Part shown: positions 10,727-20,531 of the stretch, one piece after another
Numbering within the stretch: the stretch's first letter is position 1
Layout: the number at the start of each line of letters is the position of its first letter
From: Lentzea cavernae
GTDB lineage: Bacteria > Actinomycetota > Actinomycetes > Mycobacteriales > Pseudonocardiaceae
Length of the DNA stretch: 64,000 nt
NCBI RefSeq assembly: GCF_014653695.1
Contig: NZ_BNAR01000005.1
Location: 248,001-312,000, forward strand
Reading direction: 5' to 3'
Made by a program: the position numbers and the translations under genes
Notes under the pieces: generated by a model
Told to the model about the DNA's origin: nothing
Seen by the model: only the letters and a program-made list of their open reading frames with translations
Database searches by the model: none

Positions 10727-12601
10727 TCAGGCCTGGTTCGTAGTGGGAGAGAGGCGTTCAGCCATCTCTACGACGAAGTCTGACGGTCCTGAAGACCTCC
10801 AATAGCCGTTCCTCGTGTAGTAGCCAGGGCCGACGATCAGGTGCAGAGTCGACTCTGCGCGGGTCAGCGCCACGTAGAACGTGCGTCGTTGCTCTGCACG
10901 TTCCGTCTCCGTAGGCCGACGCCACCTCCCCCGGTCATTGACGTCATACGGGATGATTTCCTCAAGCAACCCAGGCAGGATCACCGTGTTGAACTCGCGG
11001 CCCTTGGCCGAGTGATACGTAGTGACAAGGACCTTGCCCAACACCTGTTCTCCTTGTGCGAGGTCCTGCAGCTTGAGGTTCCTTAGCTGACACAGATCGG
11101 CCAGGTCGTCGAGGCTCCCGATGTTGTCCTGGTCGGGGTGTGACTCGGCCACGGCATCGAGGTCAAGATTCGCGCGCAGCTGCTGCAACCAGGTGTCAGC
11201 GCGTGCGTCCGCGGGATACGGCAGCTCCGGGTCAAGGCAGGTTTGCAGAGCCCGCAGCAAGAAAAGTCGCGATGTCGGCGGTCCGAGCTGAGCGTCGGTC
11301 CGCAGCGTGGCGAGAGAGCGAGCCAGCGAGGCAAGCGACTGCGCTTCGGCTCGGCGCAGCATGCCAACACGCTCGCTGTCGGGAGCGGCGTGGACCTGGA
11401 AGTTGGTGACGGCGCGGCTGGCACAGCGTTGTACAAAACGGGACAGGCTGCCAGCCGACAGCACATCATCCCGTTCGTGCAGGAAGCTCACCTGACGCCT
11501 GGTTAGTTCAGCAAGGAGTGCATCGAGGAGCACGCCGCGCCGGGGGTAAAGGACGGCGATCCGTTCAAGGTTGACCTGCTTGCTCTGCGCTTGCTGGACG
11601 AGATCGCACGCTAGGCGCGCATGTTCGTCGAGCCCTCCCTCAACCCTCTTCAGGGTGACATCCCCAGGGGGTGCATCGTCTCGCGCCCGACGTCCTCGGG
11701 AGGTTCCAAGAGCCGCTTCGGCGACGGTGATTATGTCCTGCCCACTGCGGTAGTTGACTTCGAGGTCCAGGTCGCAGAAGTCGTCTCGCTCAGCCAGTGC
11801 TGTCAGGTACCTGGGATCGGCGCCGCTGAACGCAAAGACCGATTGATCGGTGTCACCAACCGCGAAGACAGTGATACCTGCGAGGTCGCGGAGAGCGACG
11901 ACGAGTTCGTGCAGAACACCGCCGAGGTCTTGATACTCGTCCACGATGAGGTGGGGGAAGCGTGCGTGAAGGAGGTCCCGAACAGGTTCATGCTCGCGCA
12001 CGATGTTCAAGGCTCGCGCCACCATGATCTCGAAATCAACTTCACCGCGACCGATGAGCCTTTCCTCGTATAGGCGAGCAGCCGCCACTTCTCGTGGGTC
12101 ATAGGTGTCCAGGGCTTCGTTGCAGGCGATGGCTCGGCGAATCCGGGTATTTTCGGCAGTGCGGTACTGGGCAACGAGATCAGCGATGCCCGCCTGGTCG
12201 AAGCAACTTTGCAGAAGCGTCTGGGTGGCCGTGGCGCTGAGGACTTGTCCCGCCTGTGGTGCGCGTTGCCGTGTGAGTGGAGCAAACGCGCGGAGAATTT
12301 CGTTGAGGCAAAAGGCGTGGACGGTAGCGCAACTGATCCTTCCTTCAGCACGTACGCCACTTCGGAGGACACGGCGGCGGATCTCGTCGGCTGCGGCGTT
12401 TGTGTAGGTGATGCAGGCGACGCCGCGGAACGCTGAGATCTGCGTCTGAAGCAGGTAGGCGATTCGGGTTACGACCGTATGTGTCTTGCCGCTGCCAGGT
12501 CCTGCCCGCAGGACGACGTTGCCAGGATGGACAACTGCCTTGCGCTGCTTGGGATGCAGGCGTTCGAGTTCCCTTAGCAGGGAGTCACTGACCTGCATCA
12601 C
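10727..12601 (-). CDS. UvrD/PcrA-like superfamily 1 helicase (GajB-like)
   Basis: 624 residues. Helicase motif I AGPGSGKT is at 33-40, motif Ia YTNAAADEI near 66-74, motif II DEYQDL at 221-226, then a GDTDQSVFAFSGA motif III and a late TYHSAKGREF motif V and VALTRA motif VI. These define a UvrD-type 3'-5' DNA helicase or translocase. The start is a GTG at 12601 followed immediately by an ATG at 12598, both inside the end of the upstream OLD-nuclease gene; the 17-bp overlap implies translational coupling. An OLD-family nuclease followed by a UvrD-like helicase is the arrangement of Gabija, in which GajA nicks DNA and GajB binds and activates on DNA termini. It is longer than typical GajB (about 500 residues). 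A general OLD class 2 operon is the alternative. Confidence 0.88.
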   Translation of the reverse strand: MMQVSDSLLRELERLHPKQRKAVVHPGNVVLRAGPGSGKTHTVVTRIAYLLQTQISAFRGVACITYTNAAADEIRRRVLRSGVRAEGRISCATVHAFCLNEILRAFAPLTRQRAPQAGQVLSATATQTLLQSCFDQAGIADLVAQYRTAENTRIRRAIACNEALDTYDPREVAAARLYEERLIGRGEVDFEIMVARALNIVREHEPVRDLLHARFPHLIVDEYQDLGGVLHELVVALRDLAGITVFAVGDTDQSVFAFSGADPRYLTALAERDDFCDLDLEVNYRSGQDIITVAEAALGTSRGRRARDDAPPGDVTLKRVEGGLDEHARLACDLVQQAQSKQVNLERIAVLYPRRGVLLDALLAELTRRQVSFLHERDDVLSAGSLSRFVQRCASRAVTNFQVHAAPDSERVGMLRRAEAQSLASLARSLATLRTDAQLGPPTSRLFLLRALQTCLDPELPYPADARADTWLQQLRANLDLDAVAESHPDQDNIGSLDDLADLCQLRNLKLQDLAQGEQVLGKVLVTTYHSAKGREFNTVILPGLLEEIIPYDVNDRGRWRRPTETERAEQRRTFYVALTRAESTLHLIVGPGYYTRNGYWRSSGPSDFVVEMAERLSPTTNQA

Positions 12602-14576
12602 TGACCTGGTTCTCGTTATCGGGTGTGTCCGGTTGCTCTCCGATCAGAGCTGACTCGCGGGCGACCTGGGAGATCTTGTCCAAGGCAAGGAAGAGGTAGG
12701 CGGCAGTGCCAAGACGACGCAAGGACTGGGCGTCTACGGAACTGGTGTTGCTGGTGACCTCGGCTGCCGCACGAACAACCGCCGGCAGATCTGCCCGCGA
12801 GAGGTGTGAGGCAAGTCTCTGCGCGAAACGGCCTTTGCCTAAGGCAGAGATTCGTTTGAGCATCTTTTTCCGAACTTCGCGATCCACGGTCGCGGCCCGC
12901 TCGTTTGCAACGCCAAGAGTGACATCTGCGATCGCGGTGACGTTCGTGCTCAGCTCCTTGAACGCTGCGATGATCTCCGCGCCGAACAACGCGCACAGAT
13001 CGGTCTCCAAGGTCTGGGCACCGACGTAGACACCAACGTCCTCCAGCTCAGTGGCAACGGCAGCACGGCCAGCCTGGTATCCAGACGTACCAGGCTCAGG
13101 AAGCGTTCCGATCTGGGCCAGGAGAGTGGTGCTGCGAGCCGAGTCAGGGTGGAGGTTCGCACCTCGTTTGAGACCGGCCTCCTTCCGATTGAGCTTGTCC
13201 GGGACGGCGTCGCCATCAGTGACGATTACGTGCGGGGTGTCGAGTCCCTTTGGACCGAGAAGAGCGCGGTAGGGCTTGAAGTCGGTTCCGTGCGCGCTGG
13301 CGACAACGACCCCATAGGCGTTGAGGTCGAACCCAGCAGCGGCTGCCAGAGCAGGCAGAATGTACAGCTCAGCCAGCCCCTCCACCAGGATGACAGCGGA
13401 GGCGAAGAGGACCTCGGCGCGGCTTACGTCGATGTACCGCTCGAGATCCGCTGCCTCGTCGTCGCTGACAGGCAAAGCAGCCGTGCTCACACCTGCGGTG
13501 CCGTTCTCAGTAGCCCGCAACACGATGAACGACCGGACCGGGGTCACAGCGGCGATGTGAGGACTGTGGGTGGTAAGCACGAGGGACTGCCCGGCACGCA
13601 GGAGGTAGCCGAAAAGGTGACGCTGAAGGCTCACATGAAGGTGGGCTTCGGGTTCCTCGATGGCTACGAGCGTTGCGACGAACTGCTCGTCCAACCGCTG
13701 CTGGCTCAGGGCTTCCAACAGCAGACCGAGATAAATGACGTTGGCGCTTCCCAGGCTTGTGTCTGAGATACCCCTGCGACGAGCGGTGTCAAAGAACAGC
13801 CTCACGGCGCGAATAAGTTCGTCCGGCTTGGAGGAAGCGAACCCGAGGGTCGGCTGGACTGCCAGGCGAGGGCCAAGCATGGCGCTCAGCCGCCGCGTCA
13901 GGTGCTCTTGGAGCTTCGTGACATTGCCGTCCTTAGTGAGCTGGTCGACGGCAGCAGCAATCGCTGAGGCTGTGGCCTCCAGATTAGCCGGGTCCAGAGG
14001 CAAACGTTCGAGAAGGTCACGCAAGGGGCTCCGGCGCCAGTTATGCAGATCGCCTTCTGCATCCCGCAGGGCTGGCAACACACGCACGGCCACCTCACGC
14101 CGGATAGCACGCACATCGTTGGTTTCGCTCGTGCCTGCGAAGGCAACGAAGTCGTAGTCTTGCGTGGTCATCGGTCGTTTGGTGACCTGAAGGCCATTGT
14201 CACTGGTCTCGACCTCCGTGCGGGGAGCGAAGCGGTAGGTCAGCCGTGCGGTGTATGGGGCGAAGTCCACGGTCGCGGCTGACAGGACGCTCTTTGCATC
14301 GGTGTCGGAGTCGTACCCCTGCAAGTCGACCGTTACGGTCACTTCAGCCCCGCCGGCTAGGCCTTGCGGATCGCCCTCCCAGATGTCGTCCTCCCGCAGC
14401 ATGCGGCGCGAATCTGGCATCGATGGGTCGAGCACTAGCCGGATCGCCTCCAGCAGGTTCGACTTGCCGACCCCGTTCTCGCCAACGATCACCGCGTGAG
14501 CGGGAAAGTCGGCGATCACCAGGTGTCGGAAGTTGCGGAAGTTGCGCACCTCGACCCGGGAAATGTGCAAAACCAT
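12585..14576 (-). CDS. OLD-family ATP-dependent endonuclease with TOPRIM domain (GajA-like)
   Basis: 663 residues from the ATG at 14576. An in-frame upstream start at 14642 is possible, but GGGAGAGGGG directly before 14576 decides for the shorter form. The ABC-type ATPase half has RNFRNF at the entry to the fold, Walker A VGENGVGKS (31-39), Walker B IEEPEAHLH (306-314) and TTHSPH (335-340). The TOPRIM nuclease half has VEG with E403 (398-403), SAHG (427-430) and VTDGD (452-456), the metal-binding acidic residues. This is the class 2 OLD layout. It overlaps the UvrD-like gene by 17 bp and the pair is most simply a Gabija-like defence operon: ATP-regulated DNA nicking, relieved when nucleotides are depleted during phage infection. 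Confidence 0.88.
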   Translation of the reverse strand: MVLHISRVEVRNFRNFRHLVIADFPAHAVIVGENGVGKSNLLEAIRLVLDPSMPDSRRMLREDDIWEGDPQGLAGGAEVTVTVDLQGYDSDTDAKSVLSAATVDFAPYTARLTYRFAPRTEVETSDNGLQVTKRPMTTQDYDFVAFAGTSETNDVRAIRREVAVRVLPALRDAEGDLHNWRRSPLRDLLERLPLDPANLEATASAIAAAVDQLTKDGNVTKLQEHLTRRLSAMLGPRLAVQPTLGFASSKPDELIRAVRLFFDTARRRGISDTSLGSANVIYLGLLLEALSQQRLDEQFVATLVAIEEPEAHLHVSLQRHLFGYLLRAGQSLVLTTHSPHIAAVTPVRSFIVLRATENGTAGVSTAALPVSDDEAADLERYIDVSRAEVLFASAVILVEGLAELYILPALAAAAGFDLNAYGVVVASAHGTDFKPYRALLGPKGLDTPHVIVTDGDAVPDKLNRKEAGLKRGANLHPDSARSTTLLAQIGTLPEPGTSGYQAGRAAVATELEDVGVYVGAQTLETDLCALFGAEIIAAFKELSTNVTAIADVTLGVANERAATVDREVRKKMLKRISALGKGRFAQRLASHLSRADLPAVVRAAAEVTSNTSSVDAQSLRRLGTAAYLFLALDKISQVARESALIGEQPDTPDNENQVSDAGQ

Positions 14577-14580
14577 TCGA

Positions 14581-14590
14581 CCCCTCTCCC
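14581..14590 (-). promoter_or_regulatory. Ribosome binding site GGGAGAGGGG
   Basis: This purine run ends four bases before the ATG at 14576 and identifies it as the start of the OLD-nuclease gene rather than the ATG 66 bp upstream. Confidence 0.65.
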
Positions 14591-14849
14591 ACTGCAAGGT
14601 TCCGCTTCGGTCTTCGGACACCAGACACGGTGCACGCGGCAACTCGTCGCGGAGGGAACGTCGTATCGGGCCCGTCGATCGCTACACCATGGTCGCGATT
14701 TGTGATCGCTTTGCGACAATTCTGCTCTGCGGCGACCGGCACGCCGACGATCAGCATGGAGTCAGACCAGACGCATCGCTCGGCTGACGGAGCGCAGCGA
14801 CAACAGACCTAGGAGCCGCTGTGACCAGCGAGACCATACGACAGAAGGT

Positions 14850-15241
14850 AATCACCCAAACCGACTGTTCGCTCGGCTGTTGTCGACGCGGCCGTCCGGT
14901 GGCTGAGCATGAGCAGTTCATCCTGGATACGGCGGTAAATCTGGCGCATCGTCGCGCGGGCCAAGGGCACGAGCAAGGCGGCGAGCAACGCCCCGTCCTC
15001 TGACCGCAACGGTGGGCGTTGATCGCCGAGTTGCCGGAGCAGGACCGCGAGTTGGTGGCGTAGCGCGAGAATCTTGACGTCCTTCTCACGCTCGGTCATG
15101 CGCAGGAGCCACAGCGCGGCGAAGGCGCGGGAGACGGCGAGGTAGGCGAAGCGGACCAGCACGGCCGCGATCATGCCCGATGATGATCGACAACATACCG
15201 ATGCCCGCTGACCTGCACGGACGTAGTTCTCTGCACGCACA
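14850..15241 (-). mobile_element. IS remnant: right end plus transposase N-terminus, internally deleted
   Basis: The terminus at 15211-15241 matches the right inverted repeat of the two full IS copies at 27751-28960 and 52923-54132. Reading leftwards on the minus strand, residues starting MIAAVLVRF and running to LARAT match the first ~75 residues of that IS transposase. The next residues (YRRIQDELLML) match a stretch normally ~50 residues further on, so the remnant has an internal deletion and then fades out. No left end is present. It separates the Gabija-like operon from the next gene and is not functional. Confidence 0.75.
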
Positions 15242-15311
15242 GCTTCGGCTCGCCCATACCGCCGAACCGCGCTTGCGCGTCTTTGTGAGAACGGCTGCCA
15301 AGTGGGGCGTT

Positions 15312-16478
15312 CTACCTCTCGCCGTCCCGACGCATGTTCAAGTACAGGTCCGGGTACTTTTCAAGTACCTCAAGCCACTCGTGGTTCAACCCGGCGACAG
15401 AAGACTCCTTCAGCTCGTTTAGCAGGTCCTTGCCACAACCAACATCGGCCACGACTCCGCGACCTTTCGCACGCAGCTCAACGGTCAGCAGCTCATCGGA
15501 CAACTGGCCGGCCGTTTCGAATTCGATCATCGTTTCGTCGATCTTGTCGAGCGACGATGGGATAATGTAGTAGCGATAACCGTTCTCGATGTCACGGTGA
15601 ATTTGCGCAGTTCGCTCGACCCAAGGTGCCCGGTATCCCGAGCGAGCGAGGGTGTAGCCGCTGTACCCGACTTCCTTGCTCCCATTCATGATCTTGTGAA
15701 AGACCTGCCGCGCTTCGGCCGCCGGCACCAACTTCTTCGATTTCTTCGCAACATCCTTCCTGGCCGCCTGAAGGTAGCGATCAGCCGCCGGTTGCTCTGG
15801 GCGGCGTCGCTCCTGGGGACGACAGGCCAGGTCAGGCAGTTCAAGTGCGAACCGCTCCAGCCCAAAAGTCCGGAAGATCTGCCCGTCCGCCACCCTCAAG
15901 AACCTTGCTGTGCCGCCTGGCGCGGCGCCGACCAGCAAGCGATCATCAAGGCCTTCGAAGAACGCAATCGCGTCAAGCAGCGTCTCGATCACGTGGCGTC
16001 CTGAAACCCCAGCCCTGTAGCCGTGCACCGCTTCCTTTCTCGCACGTACACGCTTTGCTGTAGTGTCACCAGTGATCTTGATGTAGTCGGCAGGAAGATC
16101 ACCAAAGAAGGCCCAGGCGTAAATGGGCCGCATGATCGCACTGACCCGTTCACCTGAAAGAGGGACACCGACCGCCTGGTCCACCACAAGGAGACTTTCG
16201 AAGGCAATGGGTGCGTGCGTCTCGCAGTTGCGGATCAGTTCGAGTCCCATCACCGTACGACCCTCGAACTGACCTTCCCGCCGCCTGCGATAAGCCTCCC
16301 CGTGAACAGCCTCGAATACAGCCTCGTCGAGGACGTTGACCTCCCAGCACGCTCTGGTCGCGGCGAGAAGCGCTGAATCCGGGTCCTCCACTGTCGCAAA
16401 CCAGTACTCCAGCACCGCGCGCTTCAGTGCCCGCAAGGACAGCTGCGCCTTCCTCAACGACTCAGCGGGGAGCCTCAT
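15312..16478 (-). CDS. Uncharacterised protein with HEPN-like R-x4-H motif
   Basis: 388 residues from the ATG at 16478; the open frame extends back to 16634, but the upstream part is low-complexity coding and I prefer the ATG before RLPAESLRK. No strong Shine-Dalgarno is visible. About 85 residues in, the sequence LELIRNCETHAP carries R-N-x3-H in a helix, the catalytic signature of HEPN-fold RNases in toxins and abortive-infection proteins. The remainder is mixed helix and strand with a charged KKSKK linker; no other known domain was recognised. It is divergent from an AbiV-family gene across a 203-bp shared upstream region, which suggests shared regulation. Function inferred only from the motif and context: possibly an RNase effector. 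It could also be a nearby actinobacterial family with a chance match. Confidence 0.6.
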   Translation of the reverse strand: MRLPAESLRKAQLSLRALKRAVLEYWFATVEDPDSALLAATRACWEVNVLDEAVFEAVHGEAYRRRREGQFEGRTVMGLELIRNCETHAPIAFESLLVVDQAVGVPLSGERVSAIMRPIYAWAFFGDLPADYIKITGDTTAKRVRARKEAVHGYRAGVSGRHVIETLLDAIAFFEGLDDRLLVGAAPGGTARFLRVADGQIFRTFGLERFALELPDLACRPQERRRPEQPAADRYLQAARKDVAKKSKKLVPAAEARQVFHKIMNGSKEVGYSGYTLARSGYRAPWVERTAQIHRDIENGYRYYIIPSSLDKIDETMIEFETAGQLSDELLTVELRAKGRGVVADVGCGKDLLNELKESSVAGLNHEWLEVLEKYPDLYLNMRRDGER

Positions 16479-16681
16479 GGCCTGGTTCACGTCAACACAT
16501 GTTGCCGCCCGCGTCCACACGCTCCAAATCAATTCCAGGCGCGCCGCTCCCGGCGACGGACGATCCCATACGAACACTTGCCACAAGGCAAGTACGCAGC
16601 CAATACGATCACACCCACTACCGAGAAGACCCAAGACACAACTCAGTCGCCTAGCAGCAGCTTGTCAGGCATCATCATGCG

Positions 16682-17374
16682 ATGCAGTTGAGCCTGCCAT
16701 CACGAGTGACCGCCTACTGCCTGGCGCGCGAAGCATTGCTCAATGCGGCCAGTCTCGTCTCCGATGCAGAGCTGCTGCTCGCCGATCGGCGGTGGCCGCG
16801 GGCCCACGCCCTCGGCGTCCTGGCTCTGGAAGAGATCGGCAAGATGATCTTGACCGGTGGCGCCGCGACCACGGAGGCTTTGGAAGCAAAGGAGTTCTGG
16901 TCGAGCTTCCGACATCACGCCACCAAACTCGGGAACGCGCGAGCACTCCTGGCAGTACTGGCTGCCGACGTTTCGCCTGCAACCTTCAGCGCGATCGACC
17001 AGGCCATGCGCGAAGCACCAGAAGGACACCAACGGAAGATGAGTGGGCTCTACGTCGATCTGGCCGAGGATGGAAGCATCCAGCGTCCCGACGATGTGAC
17101 CGAGGCAGAGTGTCTCAGCGTCCTTGAGGGCGCGCGTGCGTTGCTTGTTGTTCTGCTGCCGGCCTGGGCGAGCGACACGTTCGAGGAGAAGATCACCGAG
17201 GTACTTACGGGCCACGCCGCACCGTTCCAAGCGGCTGTCGACCTGGCGGTCAAAGCGGTCGAACTCGTCCCAGAGGAAGCGCTGCGGCTCGCACGCGGAT
17301 TCCTACTGGGTGAGTTGCCCACCTCAGGAACTGATTCCGCCCACCAGGAGCAACCGGACCGCCTAGTGCAGTGA
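16682..17374 (+). CDS. AbiV-family abortive infection protein
   Basis: 230 residues. The N-terminal half shows the AbiV pattern: a helix with EALLNAASLVSDAELL, then RAHALGVLALEEIGK (about 40-54) and SFRHHATKL (about 75-83). The EEIGK helix and the following histidine/lysine segment are the conserved core of the family. AbiV was described in Lactococcus, where it blocks phage multiplication by shutting down translation; distant homologues across bacteria are mostly uncharacterised. The length agrees with the family (about 200 residues). It is divergent from the HEPN-like gene at 15312-16478, so the two may form a module. The start at 16682 lacks a clear Shine-Dalgarno and may be leaderless. 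Confidence 0.75.
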   Translation: MQLSLPSRVTAYCLAREALLNAASLVSDAELLLADRRWPRAHALGVLALEEIGKMILTGGAATTEALEAKEFWSSFRHHATKLGNARALLAVLAADVSPATFSAIDQAMREAPEGHQRKMSGLYVDLAEDGSIQRPDDVTEAECLSVLEGARALLVVLLPAWASDTFEEKITEVLTGHAAPFQAAVDLAVKAVELVPEEALRLARGFLLGELPTSGTDSAHQEQPDRLVQ

Positions 17375-17755
17375 GCAACGACGGCGTCAGACGCGCCGCA
17401 GCGGTCGATGATCCGCTCAATCGCCAGGTGAAACATCAATCGCGTCCGAGCCAGTTTCAGTCAAAGCGACAACCGAGTCGGACAGCAGCTCGCCTCCGAT
17501 CCGAACATCGTCGCCGCGCTCGACTGGCTCGACATGCGCGGCGCACTGCTGGCCGTACAGACGCGGCCGCCGCACTGCCAACACCTCGTGTGCGCGGCCT
17601 GGTCTTCGAGTGGTGGTCCACCTCCGTCTGCGACGGCCTCATCGGCATCACTACAGAACGCGTGCACTGGACCCAACCGCACCGGCTTGCTGCCCGGCGC
17701 TCGGGCTCGACCTCGGACCGGACCGGACCGGACCGGACCGCACCATAGGGATGCG
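17375..17755 (+). other. 381-bp stretch without a recognisable gene
   Basis: A short protein-like segment on the plus strand near 17490-17580 (SDPNIVAALDWLDMRG) is broken by frame changes and has no start or domain, so it may be the ghost of a gene. The stretch ends in a five-base tandem repeat. I see no promoter or terminator that I can defend. Confidence 0.4.
17714..17740. repeat. Tandem CGGAC pentanucleotide repeat
   Basis: CGGAC is repeated five times head to tail, followed by CG, just downstream of the end of the frameshifted repeat-protein gene. It is likely a slippage product; no function is evident. Confidence 0.85.
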
Positions 17756-19140
17756 TCACGCTGGCGCTGATGAAGCAGGCGGGTCTTCCTCGGCGCGGGG
17801 TGTGTCGCTTTCGCTCGTCGGACCGGAATCCTTCTTGGCCGGTTTCCGATGCCTACCCAGCGTCTGCAGGAGTCGTCGGCCGTCGTCTTCCTGCTTCTCA
17901 TCGACGACCTCCCAGCCTGCGGGGAAGCTCGGCTCTACCGGCATGTAGAACTCGCCGTTCTCGCCGTGCTCGGTGATCGTCACGCCGTGGAGCACGGGCT
18001 GGTGTCCTTTGTAGATCGCCGCGTTGAGACCGGGATTGTTGCCGAAAACCGCTTCCGTGAAGTTCACCGCCGCTTCGAACGTGGCCCCGGCCAGCCGCGC
18101 CCCGGAGATGAAACGCGCGTTGTAGAAACTGACATCGAAGCGGAACGTCGTGCGCTTCAAGAACGCGAGCCCATCGAAACGCGCTCGCCCGAACTTGGCG
18201 ACGCCCGCGAAGATCGCGTCGTCGAAGCGCGTCACCCCGACGAAGCGCGTGGAATGGAAGACGGCGTCATGGAGACAGCGTCCGGACAGATCCAGATCGA
18301 AGAGAACGGCCCCGCTGAGGTCCAAGCCGTACTCACCCCAGGACACCGTGTTGCTGCCGGCCGCGGCGGGCAGATGGCTGGTGAGGATCCGTTGTGCGGT
18401 AAGCCGCACTTCGCGTTCCTCCACAAGCACGCGGTTCCGGTCATACGCGCGCTTGTAGCTGTCGGTGTCGGGGCCGAGTTGGACCACTTCGCCGGACGTG
18501 AGAGGGATCTCGAAGGGCATCCGCAGGTAGGCGCACAACACCTGATCACCATGGAGCGCTGATCTTCGTTGTGCTGTGCCAGGCGTTCCAGTGCGTAAAG
18601 CCCGGCCAGGCGGACCGGCGCCTTGTCCGAGCCGAGCTGTTCGGAGGCTTTGGTGGTGAGCTCGGTGACTCGGCGGTCGGCGGCGTCTTTCTCCGTGGCC
18701 GTGGCGACACGATCGGCGTGCAGTCGGGTGTTTTCGGCGACTAGGCGGGTGTGTTCGGCGATCTCGCGTTGCAGTTCGTAGGCGCGGGCGACGTCGGCCT
18801 GGTCGCGTTCTTTCTGGATCAGGCCGACCTCCGTGGCGTGCTGGCGGCGCCAGGCCAAGTAGAGGGCGAAGATCCCGCCGCTGCCGATGCCGATGTTCAG
18901 CCCGGTGCGCAGGGCGTCGAATCGGGCGGTCACCAGAGCCTGGCCGGACAGGCCGGCGGTGCCAGGCCACCACAGCACGAGCACCGCTCCCACGGTGAGT
19001 ACGAGGATCCCGGCGGAGATCAGCGCGATCGTGCTGTTAGGGATCGGCCGCAACGGCTCCCGCACGGACGACGGTGTTGGGACGGGTAGCGCGCTCGGTG
19101 TCGGCGGCCGGGGTGACGGGGCAGGATTTTCGTCGTTCAC
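17756..19140 (-). pseudogene. Membrane-anchored pentapeptide-type repeat protein, single frameshift
   Basis: The 5' part (GTG at 19140) encodes two hydrophobic segments (IALISAGILVLTVGAVLVL and a second after the FDALRTGLNIG stretch), then a long charged helix and the family signature LGSDKAPVRLAGLYALERLAQ. Near 18545 the sense moves to another frame, where CAYLRMPFEIP resumes exactly what follows in the intact paralogue at 20532-22574. The 3' frame then gives pentapeptide-type units (FVGVTRFDDAIFAGVAKF) and a proline/serine-rich tail ending at 17756. Loss of one base explains the break. It could be a genuine mutation or a sequencing error; if intact, the product would be about 460 residues with a cytoplasmic repeat domain. 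Function unknown. Confidence 0.7.
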
Positions 19141-19207
19141 AGGACGATCATCGCTTCCAGCCGCGCTCTCGCGACACCGCGACCCACTCTCTTGGTGAGC
19201 TTGATGC

Positions 19208-19546
19208 TCAGTTGTCGAACAGGTCCCAGTGATCGGGATACTGCTCGACCTCACCGACCTTGACGTCCGGTGGCGTCACGTAGAACGCAGGGAGGTCGCT
19301 GGACAGGTCGACGAACACCCGCGCGCGGGCGCCTTCGGTGTCCTGCTGGGTACCACGTCGCATGGGGCGTTCCTGGGCGGTGTGGCGGGTGAACACGCGG
19401 GCGAGGTGACCGCCGATCTCCAGGCGGAACCACCGGTCCTCTTCTTTGACCGTGACGTGGTGGCGGGTGCGGCGTGCCGCTTCGGCGTCCGCCAGATAGA
19501 CGGCCATCTGATGTATCCGGTCCGGGCTCAAGTCGGCGATCTCCAC
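19208..19546 (-). CDS. Hypothetical protein, 112 aa
   Basis: Starts at a GTG and encodes a small soluble protein with a TRHHVTVKEEDRWFRLEIGG core and an ARVFVDLSSDLPAFYVTPPDV segment near the C-terminus, ending PDHWDLFDN. The pattern of short strands with conserved aromatic residues looks like a real domain, and the ending resembles small restriction-endonuclease-like proteins, but catalytic residues are not clear. It sits upstream, in the same direction, of the frameshifted repeat protein (67 bp), so the two may have shared a transcript. No function is assigned. Confidence 0.5.
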   Translation of the reverse strand: MEIADLSPDRIHQMAVYLADAEAARRTRHHVTVKEEDRWFRLEIGGHLARVFTRHTAQERPMRRGTQQDTEGARARVFVDLSSDLPAFYVTPPDVKVGEVEQYPDHWDLFDN

Positions 19547-19698
19547 TCGGACACCCTAGAACCTGCTCAGGGCGCGGCCTGAGTGGTGACGAGCGGCGGG
19601 CCCCTGCAGCACGATCAGGAGGCGGGTTCCCGAGCGACGCCGCGGTGACGTGTCGCTCGATCGTGTCGGGTGAGCCTGGACTTCTAGCATGTGGCGCC

Positions 19699-20185
19699 AT
19701 GCATGCCAGTCCAGCTGCCACTCCCTCATATGTGACTGCGTTGGCCCAGCCCAAGACCCCGCTGTCGTGGTCCCTGGTGGTGTTCCCCGTGGTGCTCGTG
19801 CCCTGTTCGGCACTGTCGTCGACCGTGCTGCTGAGCGCCTCGCTCAGCTCTCTCGAGTGGCCGGCGATCATCGCCGTCGTGGCGCTGATCGGGCTGCACG
19901 GCGGTGTGGCGTACGCGGCGCGGGAGGGCGTCCGGACCGACGACGAGCGACTGTGGCGTTTCCTGCTGCCACGTCATCCTGATCATCGCCGCGATGATGG
20001 CGCTGCTGGGTCTCCTCATCGCACACACCCAGTTCCGCGAGGCCCCGACCTTCCTCGTCATGCTCGCTATGGCGTTCAGCGCGGGCCCTGTGGTGCTGGC
20101 CGGCTTGCTGGGCGTCACCCGCCCACGATCCAGAACCGCCACCAGCCCTCAGGACCCGAGCGATCACCACGCTGACCAGCGCTGA
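19699..20185 (+). pseudogene. Small multi-pass membrane protein broken by a frameshift
   Basis: From the ATG at 19699 the frame encodes two hydrophobic helices (LSWSLVVFPVVLVPC and EWPAIIAVVALIGLHGGVAYAA) and then ERLWRFLL-like residues. At about 19970 the hydrophobic sense continues in a second frame (VILIIAAMMALLGLLIA, then FLVMLAMAFSAGPVVLAGLLG) to a TGA at 20185. Together this is a four-helix membrane protein of about 160 residues. It is the second frameshifted gene within 2.5 kb. The function is unknown. Confidence 0.55.
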
Positions 20186-20531
20186 CCGAAGGGCAGTGCG
20201 GGCACCCATGGCCCCGGCCGTCTCCCTGCCGGAAGCGTCGCGCTTCAGGGCGCCGGTGTGGTGTACGGACGTCGCGGTCCTGGGCGGCCGCCTGGCAGCT
20301 CCGCACCTCGCGGAAGCCCTCAGCCCCGAACCGTCGAGCTCAGGGTCAGCCACCAGTTCGACGGCTTCCCGTTTCCCGAAGGGTCGTTCTCGGTCGCCAG
20401 GTTCTCCGATGTGGAGGAAGCGGCCACGAGCCTAGGGGACGCCGAGCACACGCAGTGCATCGTCGGGCGCAGTGTCCCTGTTCGGCCGCCGAGCGCGTGG
20501 ATGGTAACACAGTGGGTGAGCTAGCGATGCC
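20186..20531 (+). other. 346-bp stretch without a recognisable gene
   Basis: Open frames here are short and show no domain. A plus-strand piece around 20330-20450 (FPEGSFSVARFSDVEEAATSL) looks protein-like but has no start and is not recognised. The final ~60 bases must include the promoter and leader of the membrane repeat protein that follows. Confidence 0.35.

Noticed and set aside
12616..12996. 126-codon minus-strand frame inside the OLD gene
   Set aside because: It is in another frame of a gene whose own frame carries complete motifs.
14246..14812. 188-codon plus-strand frame
   Set aside because: It lies opposite the OLD-nuclease start, with arginine/serine-rich composition typical of a shadow frame.
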